Source: Tipula vernalis (taxonomy: Eukaryota; Arthropoda; Insecta; Diptera; Tipulidae). Taken from it: 64,000 nt of DNA. Under the pieces are notes generated by a model. That model made no database searches and was not told where the DNA came from. It was given only the letters and a program-made list of their open reading frames with translations. Both the position numbers and the translations under genes were made by a program. Of the stretch, positions 48,276 to 58,376 are shown one piece after another. Within the stretch, counting starts at the first letter, position 1. The number at the start of each line of letters is the position of its first letter. The stretch is taken from assembly GCA_958295665.1 (NCBI GenBank), contig OY282558.1, positions 23,373,409-23,437,408 of the forward strand, given 5' to 3'.

Positions 48276-50900
48276 TTGCGCTTCAATCACGTCGCGTCGT
48301 GTTTAAACTCGAGTGTAATGTCGTTTAACAACCCCAATGTAGTTTTAAAATCTATGTTAGTCGATAGGTCTTTGTTAAATGTAGCTAGTTTCAACGTGCA
48401 AAGTTTAGTCCAAAATATTGACGAGATTCGTCACATTTTTAATGGTGCTGCATTGGACATTCTTTGTTTCTCTGAGACATTTTTAAATCCGAATATCCCT
48501 AATTCAACGTTGGTCATCAAAGGTTATAATATATTTAGGAAAGATAGAGCGGTACCTCCCCTTAATTATGGTGGTTTATGTATGTTTGTAGGAGATCACA
48601 TTAAGGCTAGATTAGTTACCATATACCTTCTTCCATTTCAGACAACTAACAAGTATCGGATTTAGAGTTTTTATTTGTCAATGTTTTCATTAATGGTCGT
48701 AAAATCTTAGTCGGTACCATCTATAATCCACCAAAAACTAGTAAGAGGTCGTATGCCAAATTTAAAAAATCACTTGTAGACTTAGAAAGTTTATTTAGTT
48801 ATTTCTCTTGTAGATTTGATGAAATATATATATCAGGTGACTTTAATTTCGATATATTCCAAAATTCCGGCTTCCTTCGGGATTATTTGAATCTTTTAAA
48901 TAGTCTTAATTTATCCGTACACAGCACTGTGGCACCAACGTTTTCTTTTCCAACCGCTAGCGGGACCTCTTATTCCCTTATTGATCATATCATCTCTTTT
49001 ACTAATAACTCTATTTGTTTCTTCAATCAGTTGTCTCTCGGTATGGGATCCCATCATGATCTTTTAGTTTTTTCTGTAAACTCTTACTCTCCACCTAAAC
49101 CTAAGAGTTTTAGCTTTAGAGATTTTTCTAGTATAGACAATTCCCGCCTTTACTTAGTTTGTAACTCAGTTTCTTGGGAGGATATTTTTTGCCTTTGTTC
49201 TGCAACTAGCCAAATAGAATTTTTCAACTCGTATATTAGTTTGGTGTTTAATAGTTGTGTTCCGCTTAAAAAGGTTACTTGCAAAGCAAAATCTCCGCCT
49301 TGGTTGTCTCAGGAAATTTCGAATGCCATAAATATTAGAGTTAGTAAATATCGTGTATGGAAAAGGTGTCCTAAGAGTCAGTCTCATTTAGATTACAAGC
49401 AGGCTCGTAACAGAGTTGTAGGGTTAATTCGAATTGCTAAACGTAATTTTTTCAAGGACAAGTTAGACTCCTCTCTTCCTCCCAAGGTTTTCTGGCGTAA
49501 TGTTCGTAATTTAGGCCTAGGCAGATGCAAGATTAGTTCAAGTGGGGATTTCAAACCCAATGAAATTAATAGTTATTTTTGCTCTAGTCTGAACTCGGAC
49601 AGTAGTTCCGTCGATTTGTTCTCTAACGCGTCCTCTAATTCGTTTTCGTTTTCAAATATTTCTCTCGAGGATTTACAATCTACTATTTGGAAGGTTAAAT
49701 CGGAATCTTCTGGTCTGGATAACGTCAATTTAAAATTCGTTAAGGTAGTTTTCCCTTTCGTCTCAAAATACTTGTTACATATCTTCAATTTTATTCTCAC
49801 GTCCTCTTCTTATCCAGATCAGTGGAAGCTAAGTAAAATAATCCCGATTCCAAAGATCAGTAATCCTTTAGAGCTATCCCATTTTCGGCCAATTAGCATT
49901 TTAAGTTCTCTCTCTAAGGCTTTCGAGATTGTTGTTAAAAATCAAATTCAATCGCATTTACATAGCAATAGTTTAATTAGTTGCTTCCAATCTGCGTTTA
50001 GAAAATTTCATAGCACTTCTACTGCGTTATTAAATGTATGTGATGATATTAGGCGTAATATGAATAATAGAGAATTAACTTCTTTAACTTTGTTAGATTT
50101 TTCTAAGGCCTTTGATTATATTAATCACCTGCTGCCAAATTGATTTTTAACTATCTTTCTAATCATTCTCAGGCAGTTTTTTTCGACAATTCCTTGTCTG
50201 ATTTCCTTCCTGTAATTTCCGGCGTGCCTCAGGGTTCAGTGCTGGGTCCTCTATTATTTTCTAAGTACATAAATGACATAGAATCCTCCATTCAACATTG
50301 TTCATTTCATATTTTCGTTGATGACATTCAAATTTATAGAAATAGTCGTTTAGATCAGGATTCTATTGTTAGGAATATTTCTCTGATAAATGAAGATTTA
50401 AGTAATATCGTTAGCTGGTCGGTCTCTAACAGGCTCGTTTTAAACGCGAATAAATCTCAGTCGATTATAGTTTATAAAAAACGTTAGATACCTCGTCCTT
50501 TCCTGGTATTTTTCTGCAGGGTTCGCTAATTGAATATTCAAATACTGTTAGGGATTTAGGCTTAGTTATTAATAAAACTCTTACTTGGGGTGACCATTTA
50601 GTTACTATTAGTAAGAGGGTCTTTGGCATGCTTAGTTGTTTGTATAAAGTGGTTGGATTTTCTGATAGTCAGTTTAGGACAAAAATTGTTTTTGTCCTAT
50701 CTTCTTCCTCATTTTATTTACGGTGACATAGTTTTATTCGGTATGCTTCAGGAAAATATGAATGTTCTCCAAAGATGTTTCAATGCTTGTACCAGGTTTA
50801 TTTTTGGTATTAGGAGGTTCGATCATATTTCTGCCTACTCTAGCCTTGTTTTAGAATGTAGTTTATCTATTTTTTACGAAGCTTTTTATTTTTCTCAAAG
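48276..50900 (+). mobile_element. CR1/Jockey-like non-LTR retrotransposon ORF2, degenerate
   Basis: The endonuclease starts in 48276-48665 (NVASFNVQSLVQNIDEIRHI, CFSETFLNPNI). It shifts frame and continues to about 48900 (VGTIYNPPKTS, YISGDFNFDIF). 48887-50143 contains SLIDHIISF, then RT motifs (FRPISILSSLSKAFEIV, SAFRKFHSTSTALL, LLDFSKAFDYINH). After another shift 50140-50487 gives GVPQGSVLGPLLFSKYINDI and FHIFVDDIQIY. 50623-50900 is the C-terminal part (RRFDHISAYSSLVLECSL). ORF1 and a 3' UTR are missing, and the coding line runs straight into the tandem array. Confidence 0.85.
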
Positions 50901-51773
50901 CTTTTTGGAAATCGCACTCAACTCCCAAGGGCCAATATCGGCCATTGCCAACAATGATGATAAAGGTCTCGCTAGCACATGGAATACGTCCCTTAATTAC
51001 CTAGTTAAAGACCATAATCCATACGGATCGTTCGTTTAGTAAAAGTTCTGCAAAATAATTTTTTGGAAATCGCACTCAACTACCAAGGGCCAATATCGGC
51101 CATTGCCAACAATGATGATAAAGGTTTCGCTAGCACATGGAATAGGTCCCTTAATTACCTAGTTAAAAAACCCTAATCCATACGGATCGTTCGTTTAGTA
51201 AAAGTTCTGCAAAATTATTTTTTGGAAATCAAACTCAACCCTGAAGGGCCAATATCGGCCATTGCCAACAATGATGATAAAGGTCTCGCTAGCACATGGA
51301 ATAGGTCCCTTAATTACCTAGTTAAAGACCCTAATCCATACGGATCGTTCGTTTAGTAAAAGTTCTGCAAAATTATTGTTTGGAAATCGCACTGAACTCC
51401 CAAGGGCCAATATCGGCCATTGCCAACAATGATGACAAAGGTTTGGCTAGCACATAGAATAGGTCCCTCAAATACCTAGTTAAAAAATCCTAATCCATAC
51501 GAATCGTTCGTTTAGTAAAAGTTCTGCAAAATTATTTTTTGGAAATCGCACTCAACTCCCAAGGGCCAATATCGGCCATTGCCAACAATGATGACAAAGG
51601 TTTGGCTAGCACATAAAATAGGTTGCTCAATTACCTAGTTAGAAAACCCTAATCCATACGGATCGTTCGTGTAATAAAAGTTCTACGAAATTATTTTTTG
51701 GAAATCACACTCAACAATGATGATAAAGATTTCGCTAGCACATGGAATAGGTCCCTTAATTACCTAGTTAAAA
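50901..51773. repeat. Tandem array, about 5.5 units of 158-159 bp
   Basis: GGAAATCGCACTCAACTCCC-type unit starts lie at 50907, 51065, 51224, 51382, 51541 and 51700, giving spacings of 158 or 159. Each unit contains GGGCCAATATCGGCCATTGC, CTAGCACATGGAATA and CGTTCGTTTAGTAAAAGTTC. Adjacent units differ by a few percent. The last unit has lost about 35 bases and stops at about 51773. The array begins inside the reading frame of the preceding element and supplies its final 45 codons. Confidence 0.9.
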
Positions 51774-51780
51774 TTGAGGT

Positions 51781-52260
51781 GTGGCCAACACACGACTTTC
51801 TTTTACGAACAGAGAATTTTGAAAAATTTTATTTTTTTCTTAATTTTTTTTTTTAATTTTTTAATTTTTTTATTTTTTATTTTGATTTGTTTTTAATTTT
51901 TGGAAACATTTTGTATTAAGTAGTTTTTTGTAAACTTTATACTTTTTTAAATATTTGCAAAACAAATTTTCTGGACCAAGGGAGTGCCACTTCCGGTTAG
52001 CCGATTTGGAGTAAAATTCACTGGGACCTCCCAATTTATCAAAAAAGCTTAAATCTGAAGTTTCAGTTCGATTGATTAAGCCATATGGGCTGTAGAGAGG
52101 ACACAGACAGACTGACAGACTGACAGACACCATTTCGAAACCCACTTTTTCGGACTCAGGGGACCTCAAAACAAATAAATCTCTAAAAATCTGAAGGTTC
52201 AAAATTTTCATGATTACTATACTTTATTTTACTATAGTAAAAGAAAGTAAAAAAATATTC
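51781..52260. repeat. Dispersed repeat, about 480 bp, family unknown
   Basis: It starts with the text shared with 28373-28440, then a T-rich stretch, then a more GC-rich part (TGGACCAAGGGAGTGCCACT, CCGGTTAGCC) with a CAGACTGA microrepeat at about 52107-52131. It ends with the small palindrome ACTATAGT near 52235. On the minus strand one frame reads LINRTETSDLSFFDKLGGPS. I cannot assign it to a transposon class. Confidence 0.5.
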
Positions 52261-52369
52261 AATTCTAGTTACATACATATTTATTTAGTTTTCCCTATTT
52301 TAAAGAAGCAGTCTGTAGTTAGGATAAACACATTTTTTTTTGGTTACACATAACAGTTTTTAATTAGCG

Positions 52370-53180
52370 GTAATCAATAAGCGTGAAACCGCATAATAGA
52401 TGTAACAATTTTTTAGGTAATCCAATATATTTCAAAGCAAACCGTAGGCTTTCCCGATTGATCGAGTCATATGCATTTTGAAAATAAAGAGAAGCACCTT
52501 GTGTAATTTACGATATGTCTCGTAATATTTAGAAAGGATTACTGGCAGCGAAAAAACAGAGAACAGTAACTGAGCAATTCAGATGAAATTCTACCGATAA
52601 CTTTCTCCGCTAACGGAATGATCCCCCTCAATACTATGCAAGACAGTAATTTGTATGCTGTGCAAAGGATAGCTGTACCGCGGCACTTCTAGCATTTGCC
52701 ATTCATAAGGCATTATTTTGCTTCACGATGCTAATCTCAATAAGGTTGAAAAAGCAATTTCTCGTGGGATGGCTCTTCAATGTACATTGCTGCCGTCTGT
52801 ATTTGAAGAGCTTCATCTACAATCAGTGACTCTTGTTGAACATTAAGTAGTTCAGGAAAATGTTGATTGCACATTGCAGCAGTTGACTTTGGTCTGAAAG
52901 AAACCGTGTAATTCCTTTGAATAAATGCGCTAATTTCGCTCATTCTTACGTATATTCTTACATCTTGGATGTAAGGTCTTGGTCAATTTGGTTTCGGAAG
53001 ATATGCTTGGATGAGTCCATGCTTCTAAATGAATTAGAGTCGTAATTTCGTGCCAGGAATAAGAACCTACATGTTTTCCCATAAATCGGCCCAGTTTGAC
53101 ATCCTGTTAGATCATACAACTTATTGTAAAACGAGATTCTATCATTATGTTGCCTAACTTGATTTTGATAATTGTACATT
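52370..53180 (-). pseudogene. Degenerate non-LTR reverse transcriptase, RTE-like
   Basis: The minus strand from about 52905 reads HFPELLNVQQESLIVDEALQ and EEPSHEKLL. After breaks it gives RGIIPLAEKVIGRISSELL and then LYFQNAYDSINRESLRFALK, YIGLPKKLL, which corresponds to RT motif A with Asn in place of the usual Asp-containing FxxAYDS context. The order resembles RTE-type ORFs (YFxxLLNVxxES, WRGIxLLxxxxKxxxxI, FxxAYDSVxRxxL). A frame at 53179-52958 (KLYDLTGCQTGPIYGKTCRF) may belong to the same relic but is not recognised. Many stops. Confidence 0.55.
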
Positions 53181-53903
53181 CATTGTGTGCGGACGTAAAA
53201 TTTTTTCTGTGCTCAAAGTATTTTGATTATTTAAAAATAACAAAAACAAGTATTATATTAATTTCGGTATTGATCAAAGGATTAGTTTTGTGAGTGGTAA
53301 CTAGTTTTATAACCTTACATTCAGTCTGGCTATCAAATAGTGCAATATATCTAAAAAATTTATGTAATAAAACATTTTAAAGTGATTTTCTGTTCTGTGA
53401 AACGGCATTTTATCATTGTGAAGATACATTTTATCAGCAATAACTCATTCTATTTACAACTGTATTTAGTGAACTCGTACCATATACATCGAACTGTACA
53501 CGTGACGTACTTTTTATTTTTTTGTTTTTGGTGCTGTTGTTTGAGTTTGTCAATTGCAACATGAATAAAACCAAATGCAATAAATGTGAAGTTGCGTTCA
53601 CTGATAACAACGTACTAAAATGCTTTGGTGGGTGCGAGAAAATGTTCCATTTTGGTTGCTCTTCGTTATCAAACGCCAATGCAAAACTGTGCAATAACAA
53701 TGTAAACATTCAATTTTTTTTAATAATAATAATAGATTTTTTATTAACGAAGTATAAGTATTAACTTTTTTACAATCGTGCATATTACAATAATAACATA
53801 AAACAAAACAATATAGAATATGAACAATAATTAACATAAATAAAAAATTAACAAAAATTAGATATATGTATATGTACAAAATATACAATAAATAATCAAA
53901 ATT

Positions 53904-56729
53904 TTAATTTTGAGTTATAAACTTAAATGATTTTTTTTTAAAACTTTCAATAGAACTGATATTTTTCAGTTCTAGAGGCAAGCTGTTCCAAGTGACAATC
54001 ATGTTCATTAAACAGGAGTTGTTATAAATATTGGTCCTACTCACAGGCAAGCTGATGTTTCTTGTACGCAATGACAATGCAAAATTTAATTTATCATGCA
54101 AATACAACGGGATACCTGATTTAATAACACGGAAAATGAAAACTGCAGTTCTGTAACAGTAAAATTTAAACAAGTCACATCCAATAATGGAATCTTTAAA
54201 TTCGGTGATATGATCAAATTTCTTAAGGTCATAAACATACCGGATACAATTATTAAACGTTACCTCAAGTAAACGCTTTGAGGAACTATCACTATTATAA
54301 AATATCACATCACAATATGAGAAAATGGGTAAAATCAAACTTTTAAGCAGATATATACGTAATTTAATTGGACAAAATTTTTTTATTAATCGAAGCGAAT
54401 ATAAGCTGTAATTAACCCGCCGACATAAGGAGCTTATGTGGTCATTCCAAGTAAGTTTTGAATTCAAAATAAGTCCCAAGTTGTTTACCGTTGGCACAAA
54501 TGAGATGATATCATTGTCCAGACGTAACACAGGTTCAATATTGTGAGAGTGGTTTCTAGATAGAAATAATGCTTTACTTTTGCTGGGGTTAATAGCAAGC
54601 GAATTATTTTTAGCCCATAACGATATATTCCTCAAATCATCATTAAGGTACTTGACAATCATATCTAATTCCGAAATATCACCACCTATATATAGTTGCA
54701 AATCATCAGCATAAAGATGAAATCGACAATTCTGGATATGCCAAGGCAAATCATTAATATAAATAGAAAAAAGTAAAGGACCTAATATGGAACCTTGAGG
54801 CACCCCAGTAACCACTTCACAAGTGCCAGAAACATCATCACCATGCTTAACGAAATGTTTACGATTGCTCAAATAAGAATGAATAAACAAAATAGCAGAC
54901 GTTGAAAATTTATAATACAAATATAATTTTTGGAGCAAGTGGATATGATTCACGCTATCAAATGCTTTAGAAAAGTCTAAAAGTACTAATATAGCAAATG
55001 AATTATTTTTGTCTAAGATAGATGATAGATCATCCACTATATGGACAAGTGCAGTTGTAGTACTGTAGCCTGTTTTGTATCCTGATTGGAATTTGCACAA
55101 AAAATTAAATCTGTTAAGATGCACTTGGATTTGCAATTGCATAATTTTTTCCAGTACCTTTGATAAGGCAGGCAAAATGCTAATCGGACGAATGTCCCCA
55201 ATATTACAAATTACATCCTTTTTAGGTAAGGGAATGATAGAGGCCACCTTCCACAAATTAGGAAATTCAGATTTTGTCAAACACTGGTTAAGGATGAATG
55301 TTATATGAGACAAAAATAAATCAATAAATATCTTGAGTACCTTGAAATTTACCATATCATATGCTATTGAGTCAGATTTAACTTCACGAATAGCATTCAA
55401 TACCATAAATTCATCAACACAATCAAATACAAATACGTCGTGAGTTTGAGAATTGGAAAAACCTATATCAGGTAAAGCCAAAACGACAGGAGAATCACAA
55501 AATTTAAAGATACCGTTCAAAATGTCCTCAGCTGAAAACTTAATGACTGCATCAATCGAGGCACATGAAACACCGAGTTTTTTAAGGTTTTTCCATGTAA
55601 GTTTAGAATTGTGTAAATTCCCAAAATAAAATGAATGTTTAGCTTGGTTAATGGATTTGTTGGTTTTATTCCTGAAAAATTTAAATGAGTCAAAATCAAA
55701 AGGTAATCTAGACTTTTTATATGTTTTGTAAGCCAAATTTCTGCGCTCCATTAAATTCAAGATATAAGAATTTAACCATGGGGCTGTAGGGCATTTGTGT
55801 ATAATTCTTTTACGAGGGACACAAATAGTATCTAACTGTAATATATTCGAATTAAATTCTCTAAGAATATCATTAACATCAGGAAAAAAATAAAGATTTA
55901 ACCAATCCAATGAAAGAAAACAATTTATATAATACTCATGATTGATAGCATTGTGATCTGGAACATTAGTATAAGTAATTTTATCTCTGTTTCGGCACAA
56001 TTTATAGCTGGCAAAAATCAAATCGTGATCAGAAATTTCAGGAACACCAAGCTGCCCAAATGAAATAATATTATGTTTATCAGGTTCATACAATATTATC
56101 AAATCCAACAAACTTTTATCAAGTCTAGTCGGCTTAAATGGTAAATAACATAAATTATATAAACTTAAAGAAACACTTAGTTTATTACTTGTTAACATAT
56201 TAAAATTAAAATCACCACAACAAAGAATTTTTTCGTATTGTGATAAATACTGAGAAAAAATATTTTCTAAATTATTAATATCATCAGTACTACAAGGAGG
56301 AGGATTATAAATAACTAAAATAAGGATTTTTCCAAATCGTCCAATAAGCTCAGATCCCAAGACTTCTACCTTTCCAAAGCTACCAGAGAATAATTTGCAA
56401 ATTTTTAAAGTATCCCGAAAATAAATAGCAACTCCACCCCATCGCGTATTATTAATTCGATCAAAACGTAATATCTTATAATTATTAATGTGGAGTGACC
56501 TGTTTGTAATATTACTGTTAAGTAGGGTTTCAGTCAAAGCAAGAAAATCAAACTTGTGCGTGTGTAATAGTACAGCAATATCATCAAAATGTTTAACTAA
56601 ACTCCTAACATTTAGATGGCCAAACTTTAAATAAGAATTTACCTGCGGACTATCACTTGAAACAGCTTTACCACTATATAAATTAAATTTATTTATATTA
56701 TTGTATTGTTGACTGTCGAAGGTGTCCAA
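53904..56729 (-). CDS. Element B ORF2: endonuclease and reverse transcriptase, 941 aa, intact
   Basis: It starts at ATG 56729 (MDTFDSQQYNNINKF), overlapping ORF1. The endonuclease occupies about residues 35-245 (FGHLNVRSLVKHFDDIAVLL, DFLALTETLLN, GGVAIYFRD, CCGDFNFNM, SDHDLIFASYK). The RT is at about 480-760 (IRPISILPALSKVLEKIM, FQSGYKTGYSTTTALVHIVD, LLDFSKAFDSVNH, GVPQGSILGPLLFSIYINDL, FHLYADDLQLYIG). Catalytic Asp residues of motifs A and C are present. The C-terminal 180 residues include FDHITEFKDSIIGCDLF and the end WNSLPLELKNISSIESFKKK, as in related elements. This is the usual length for the class and no defect is visible. Confidence 0.93.
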   Translation of the reverse strand: MDTFDSQQYNNINKFNLYSGKAVSSDSPQVNSYLKFGHLNVRSLVKHFDDIAVLLHTHKFDFLALTETLLNSNITNRSLHINNYKILRFDRINNTRWGGVAIYFRDTLKICKLFSGSFGKVEVLGSELIGRFGKILILVIYNPPPCSTDDINNLENIFSQYLSQYEKILCCGDFNFNMLTSNKLSVSLSLYNLCYLPFKPTRLDKSLLDLIILYEPDKHNIISFGQLGVPEISDHDLIFASYKLCRNRDKITYTNVPDHNAINHEYYINCFLSLDWLNLYFFPDVNDILREFNSNILQLDTICVPRKRIIHKCPTAPWLNSYILNLMERRNLAYKTYKKSRLPFDFDSFKFFRNKTNKSINQAKHSFYFGNLHNSKLTWKNLKKLGVSCASIDAVIKFSAEDILNGIFKFCDSPVVLALPDIGFSNSQTHDVFVFDCVDEFMVLNAIREVKSDSIAYDMVNFKVLKIFIDLFLSHITFILNQCLTKSEFPNLWKVASIIPLPKKDVICNIGDIRPISILPALSKVLEKIMQLQIQVHLNRFNFLCKFQSGYKTGYSTTTALVHIVDDLSSILDKNNSFAILVLLDFSKAFDSVNHIHLLQKLYLYYKFSTSAILFIHSYLSNRKHFVKHGDDVSGTCEVVTGVPQGSILGPLLFSIYINDLPWHIQNCRFHLYADDLQLYIGGDISELDMIVKYLNDDLRNISLWAKNNSLAINPSKSKALFLSRNHSHNIEPVLRLDNDIISFVPTVNNLGLILNSKLTWNDHISSLCRRVNYSLYSLRLIKKFCPIKLRIYLLKSLILPIFSYCDVIFYNSDSSSKRLLEVTFNNCIRYVYDLKKFDHITEFKDSIIGCDLFKFYCYRTAVFIFRVIKSGIPLYLHDKLNFALSLRTRNISLPVSRTNIYNNSCLMNMIVTWNSLPLELKNISSIESFKKKSFKFITQN

Positions 56730-57589
56730 AACTTCTCCCGTGGAGGCAATGTTGACCGAAAATTTAAATTTTTAAATTCTCTAATCAGTACACCAGTTGG
56801 CCAAGAATTGGAATCAAGAGCAACTGCGCGCTCTTTTTCTGGAATACCCAATTTAAAACACACGTAATCTAATGATTGAGTATCACGGTTTTTAGGGATC
56901 AGTTTGATAACTTTGCAGCTATCAATGTTCAGGCATGTCTTAGCCATTATTGAAATTTTTTCTTCACTAATATTTGGTTCGAATCTTGACAGATGAAGCC
57001 ATAACAGGGGATTAGCTATCTGTACTCCATAATCCGACGGTAAAGTTCTCGTTCCACAAATTGTTTTCATACGATTTCCAGGGCGCAGGGGTTTCTTCAA
57101 TTTTGCAGCTTCCGTTGAGTTACATAATACCTCCGCAAAAGTGCTTCTGCGAACATGAGTAGAAGTATTTAGTTGATCTGCATTGGTAAGTTCAGAATCA
57201 GTTCTATTTTCTGCAATAATACCATTTGAAGGACTATCGAAGATCGGCAATGGATCTATTGCAGATGGACAGTTGTCACTATTTAATATTATTGGTAACT
57301 TTGATTTATTATGGCATTTAGTTTGTGCCATCTCTTCAATGTTTTTGACAGAAACGTCAATGTGTTTTATTAACTCACTTAACTCGTTCAGTTTATTTGT
57401 ATTGGCACTAAAAATGTCTTTACAATTTTCACAAAACCAAAAAATATTATCACATTTGATGATTGCATCGCAGACATTTTTTCTAAGTCCAGCACATTTG
57501 TAATGGATCACTTTTTTACACACACCACTACACACTAAAAAGTTTTCATTTACGGCGGAAACACCGCACGTCAAACAATTTGAAGCCAT
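56693..57589 (-). CDS. Element B ORF1, PHD-finger protein, 298 aa
   Basis: The N-terminal 60 residues form a Cys4-His-Cys3 type finger: CLTCG, CSGVCKK, HYKCAG, then WFCENC. A linker of about 110 residues carries a short helical stretch (KLNELSELIKHIDVSVKNIE). The C-terminal core (about 195-290) is the family's ORF1 domain (WLHLSRFEPNISEEKI, FKLGIPEKERAVAL, WPTGVLIREFKN). Such ORF1 proteins coat the element's RNA in non-LTR elements; that role is known for the class and inferred here. Its stop lies 37 bases inside ORF2. Confidence 0.85.
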   Translation of the reverse strand: MASNCLTCGVSAVNENFLVCSGVCKKVIHYKCAGLRKNVCDAIIKCDNIFWFCENCKDIFSANTNKLNELSELIKHIDVSVKNIEEMAQTKCHNKSKLPIILNSDNCPSAIDPLPIFDSPSNGIIAENRTDSELTNADQLNTSTHVRRSTFAEVLCNSTEAAKLKKPLRPGNRMKTICGTRTLPSDYGVQIANPLLWLHLSRFEPNISEEKISIMAKTCLNIDSCKVIKLIPKNRDTQSLDYVCFKLGIPEKERAVALDSNSWPTGVLIREFKNLNFRSTLPPREKFWTPSTVNNTII

Positions 57590-57779
57590 TAAATGTAATG
57601 GTAGTAACTAGTAATATAACAAAACAGAACAAATAACAACAACAACAACAAAACACAAATTATTATATAAAATGACAAATAAATATTTTTTCGCAGAAAG
57701 AAAATAAACAACGTCCAATCAAGTTCAAGGCTCACTATATTTGTTTGTGCTGACTGCTTAAGTAACCACAGCAATCATC

Positions 57780-58291
57780 AACATCTGATCCAAACGTTGA
57801 TGGCCCAGTTGAATGAGGTCAGCAGCTTGTTGAATAATTTATTCGCCAATTTCCAAGCTATAAGTATCCTGGTTGCAAGTCCTAATACTACGAATACAGC
57901 GGCACTAAGCGTCAATTCGATTGACAATTCTAAAAAACAACAAATAGTCATTTCTGGCACCGATAATACGAATACTCAGCTAGAGATAGTAAAACCCAAA
58001 AAGTTTCTACATGCCTCAAATTTTAAACCATCGACTACCTGCGACGACATTAAAAAACACCTCCATAACAAACTGCAAGTTCCAGTGGCGGAAATTGAGT
58101 GTCACGAGTTGGTGTCTAAATCGGCTGATAGAAGTTTGCTGAATTTCATTTCATTCAAAGTTGGTTTGGATTCCGCAGTTTTCGAGAAGGCCTATGATGA
58201 AAGTATTTGGCCTTTGGAATGCGCTGTAAAACCATTTATCAACTTTCGACGCTCACGGAGATTTCCCGACACCGCAACATTGCCAGCATAA
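57780..58291 (+). pseudogene. Element A ORF1, C-terminal part
   Basis: The reading MAQLNEVSSLLNNLFANF (short coiled-coil-like stretch) leads to KKFLHASNFKPSTTCDDIKK, LLNFISFKVGLDS and WPLECAVKPFINFRR. The same arrangement is seen in element B (LHLSRFEPNISEEKI, WPTGVLIREFKNLNF) and in the copy at 37.0 kb, so this is the conserved ORF1 core of the family, presumably an RNA-binding protein. The N-terminal PHD-type finger is separated from it by the 4 kb insertion, so the ORF is broken. Confidence 0.75.
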
Positions 58292-58376
58292 TAAGCTTAA
58301 CAGCAATATTCATAATTTCACCAATTTTCCGGGCAACTGTAATATTAGTTATGTTCTATATTTTAAATTTTTTAAT

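Larger units (their letters stand above)
53711..57776 (-). mobile_element. Complete CR1/Jockey-like element B, inserted in element A
   Basis: On the minus strand it runs from a leader (57776-57590) through ORF1 and ORF2 to a 3' UTR that ends in a TTATTATTATTAAAAAAAA-like tail at 53711-53733. ORF1 and ORF2 overlap by 37 bases, and neither has a stop or frameshift. The join to A shows at most a 4-6 base similarity (tcaa), so target duplication is weak or absent and a small deletion of A is likely. It is the best-preserved transposon in the window. Confidence 0.85.

Noticed and set aside
50901..51773. Regular direct repeats that could suggest a CRISPR array
   Set aside because: The units are 158-159 bp, contiguous, have no unique spacers, and lie in a eukaryotic genome beside a retrotransposon. 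It is a tandem repeat.
55075..55308. Plus-strand open frame of 77 codons
   Set aside because: It is antisense to the RT region of element B ORF2 and has no motif of its own.
57183..57503. Plus-strand open frame of 106 codons
   Set aside because: It is antisense to element B ORF1, whose PHD finger and core domain are clear.
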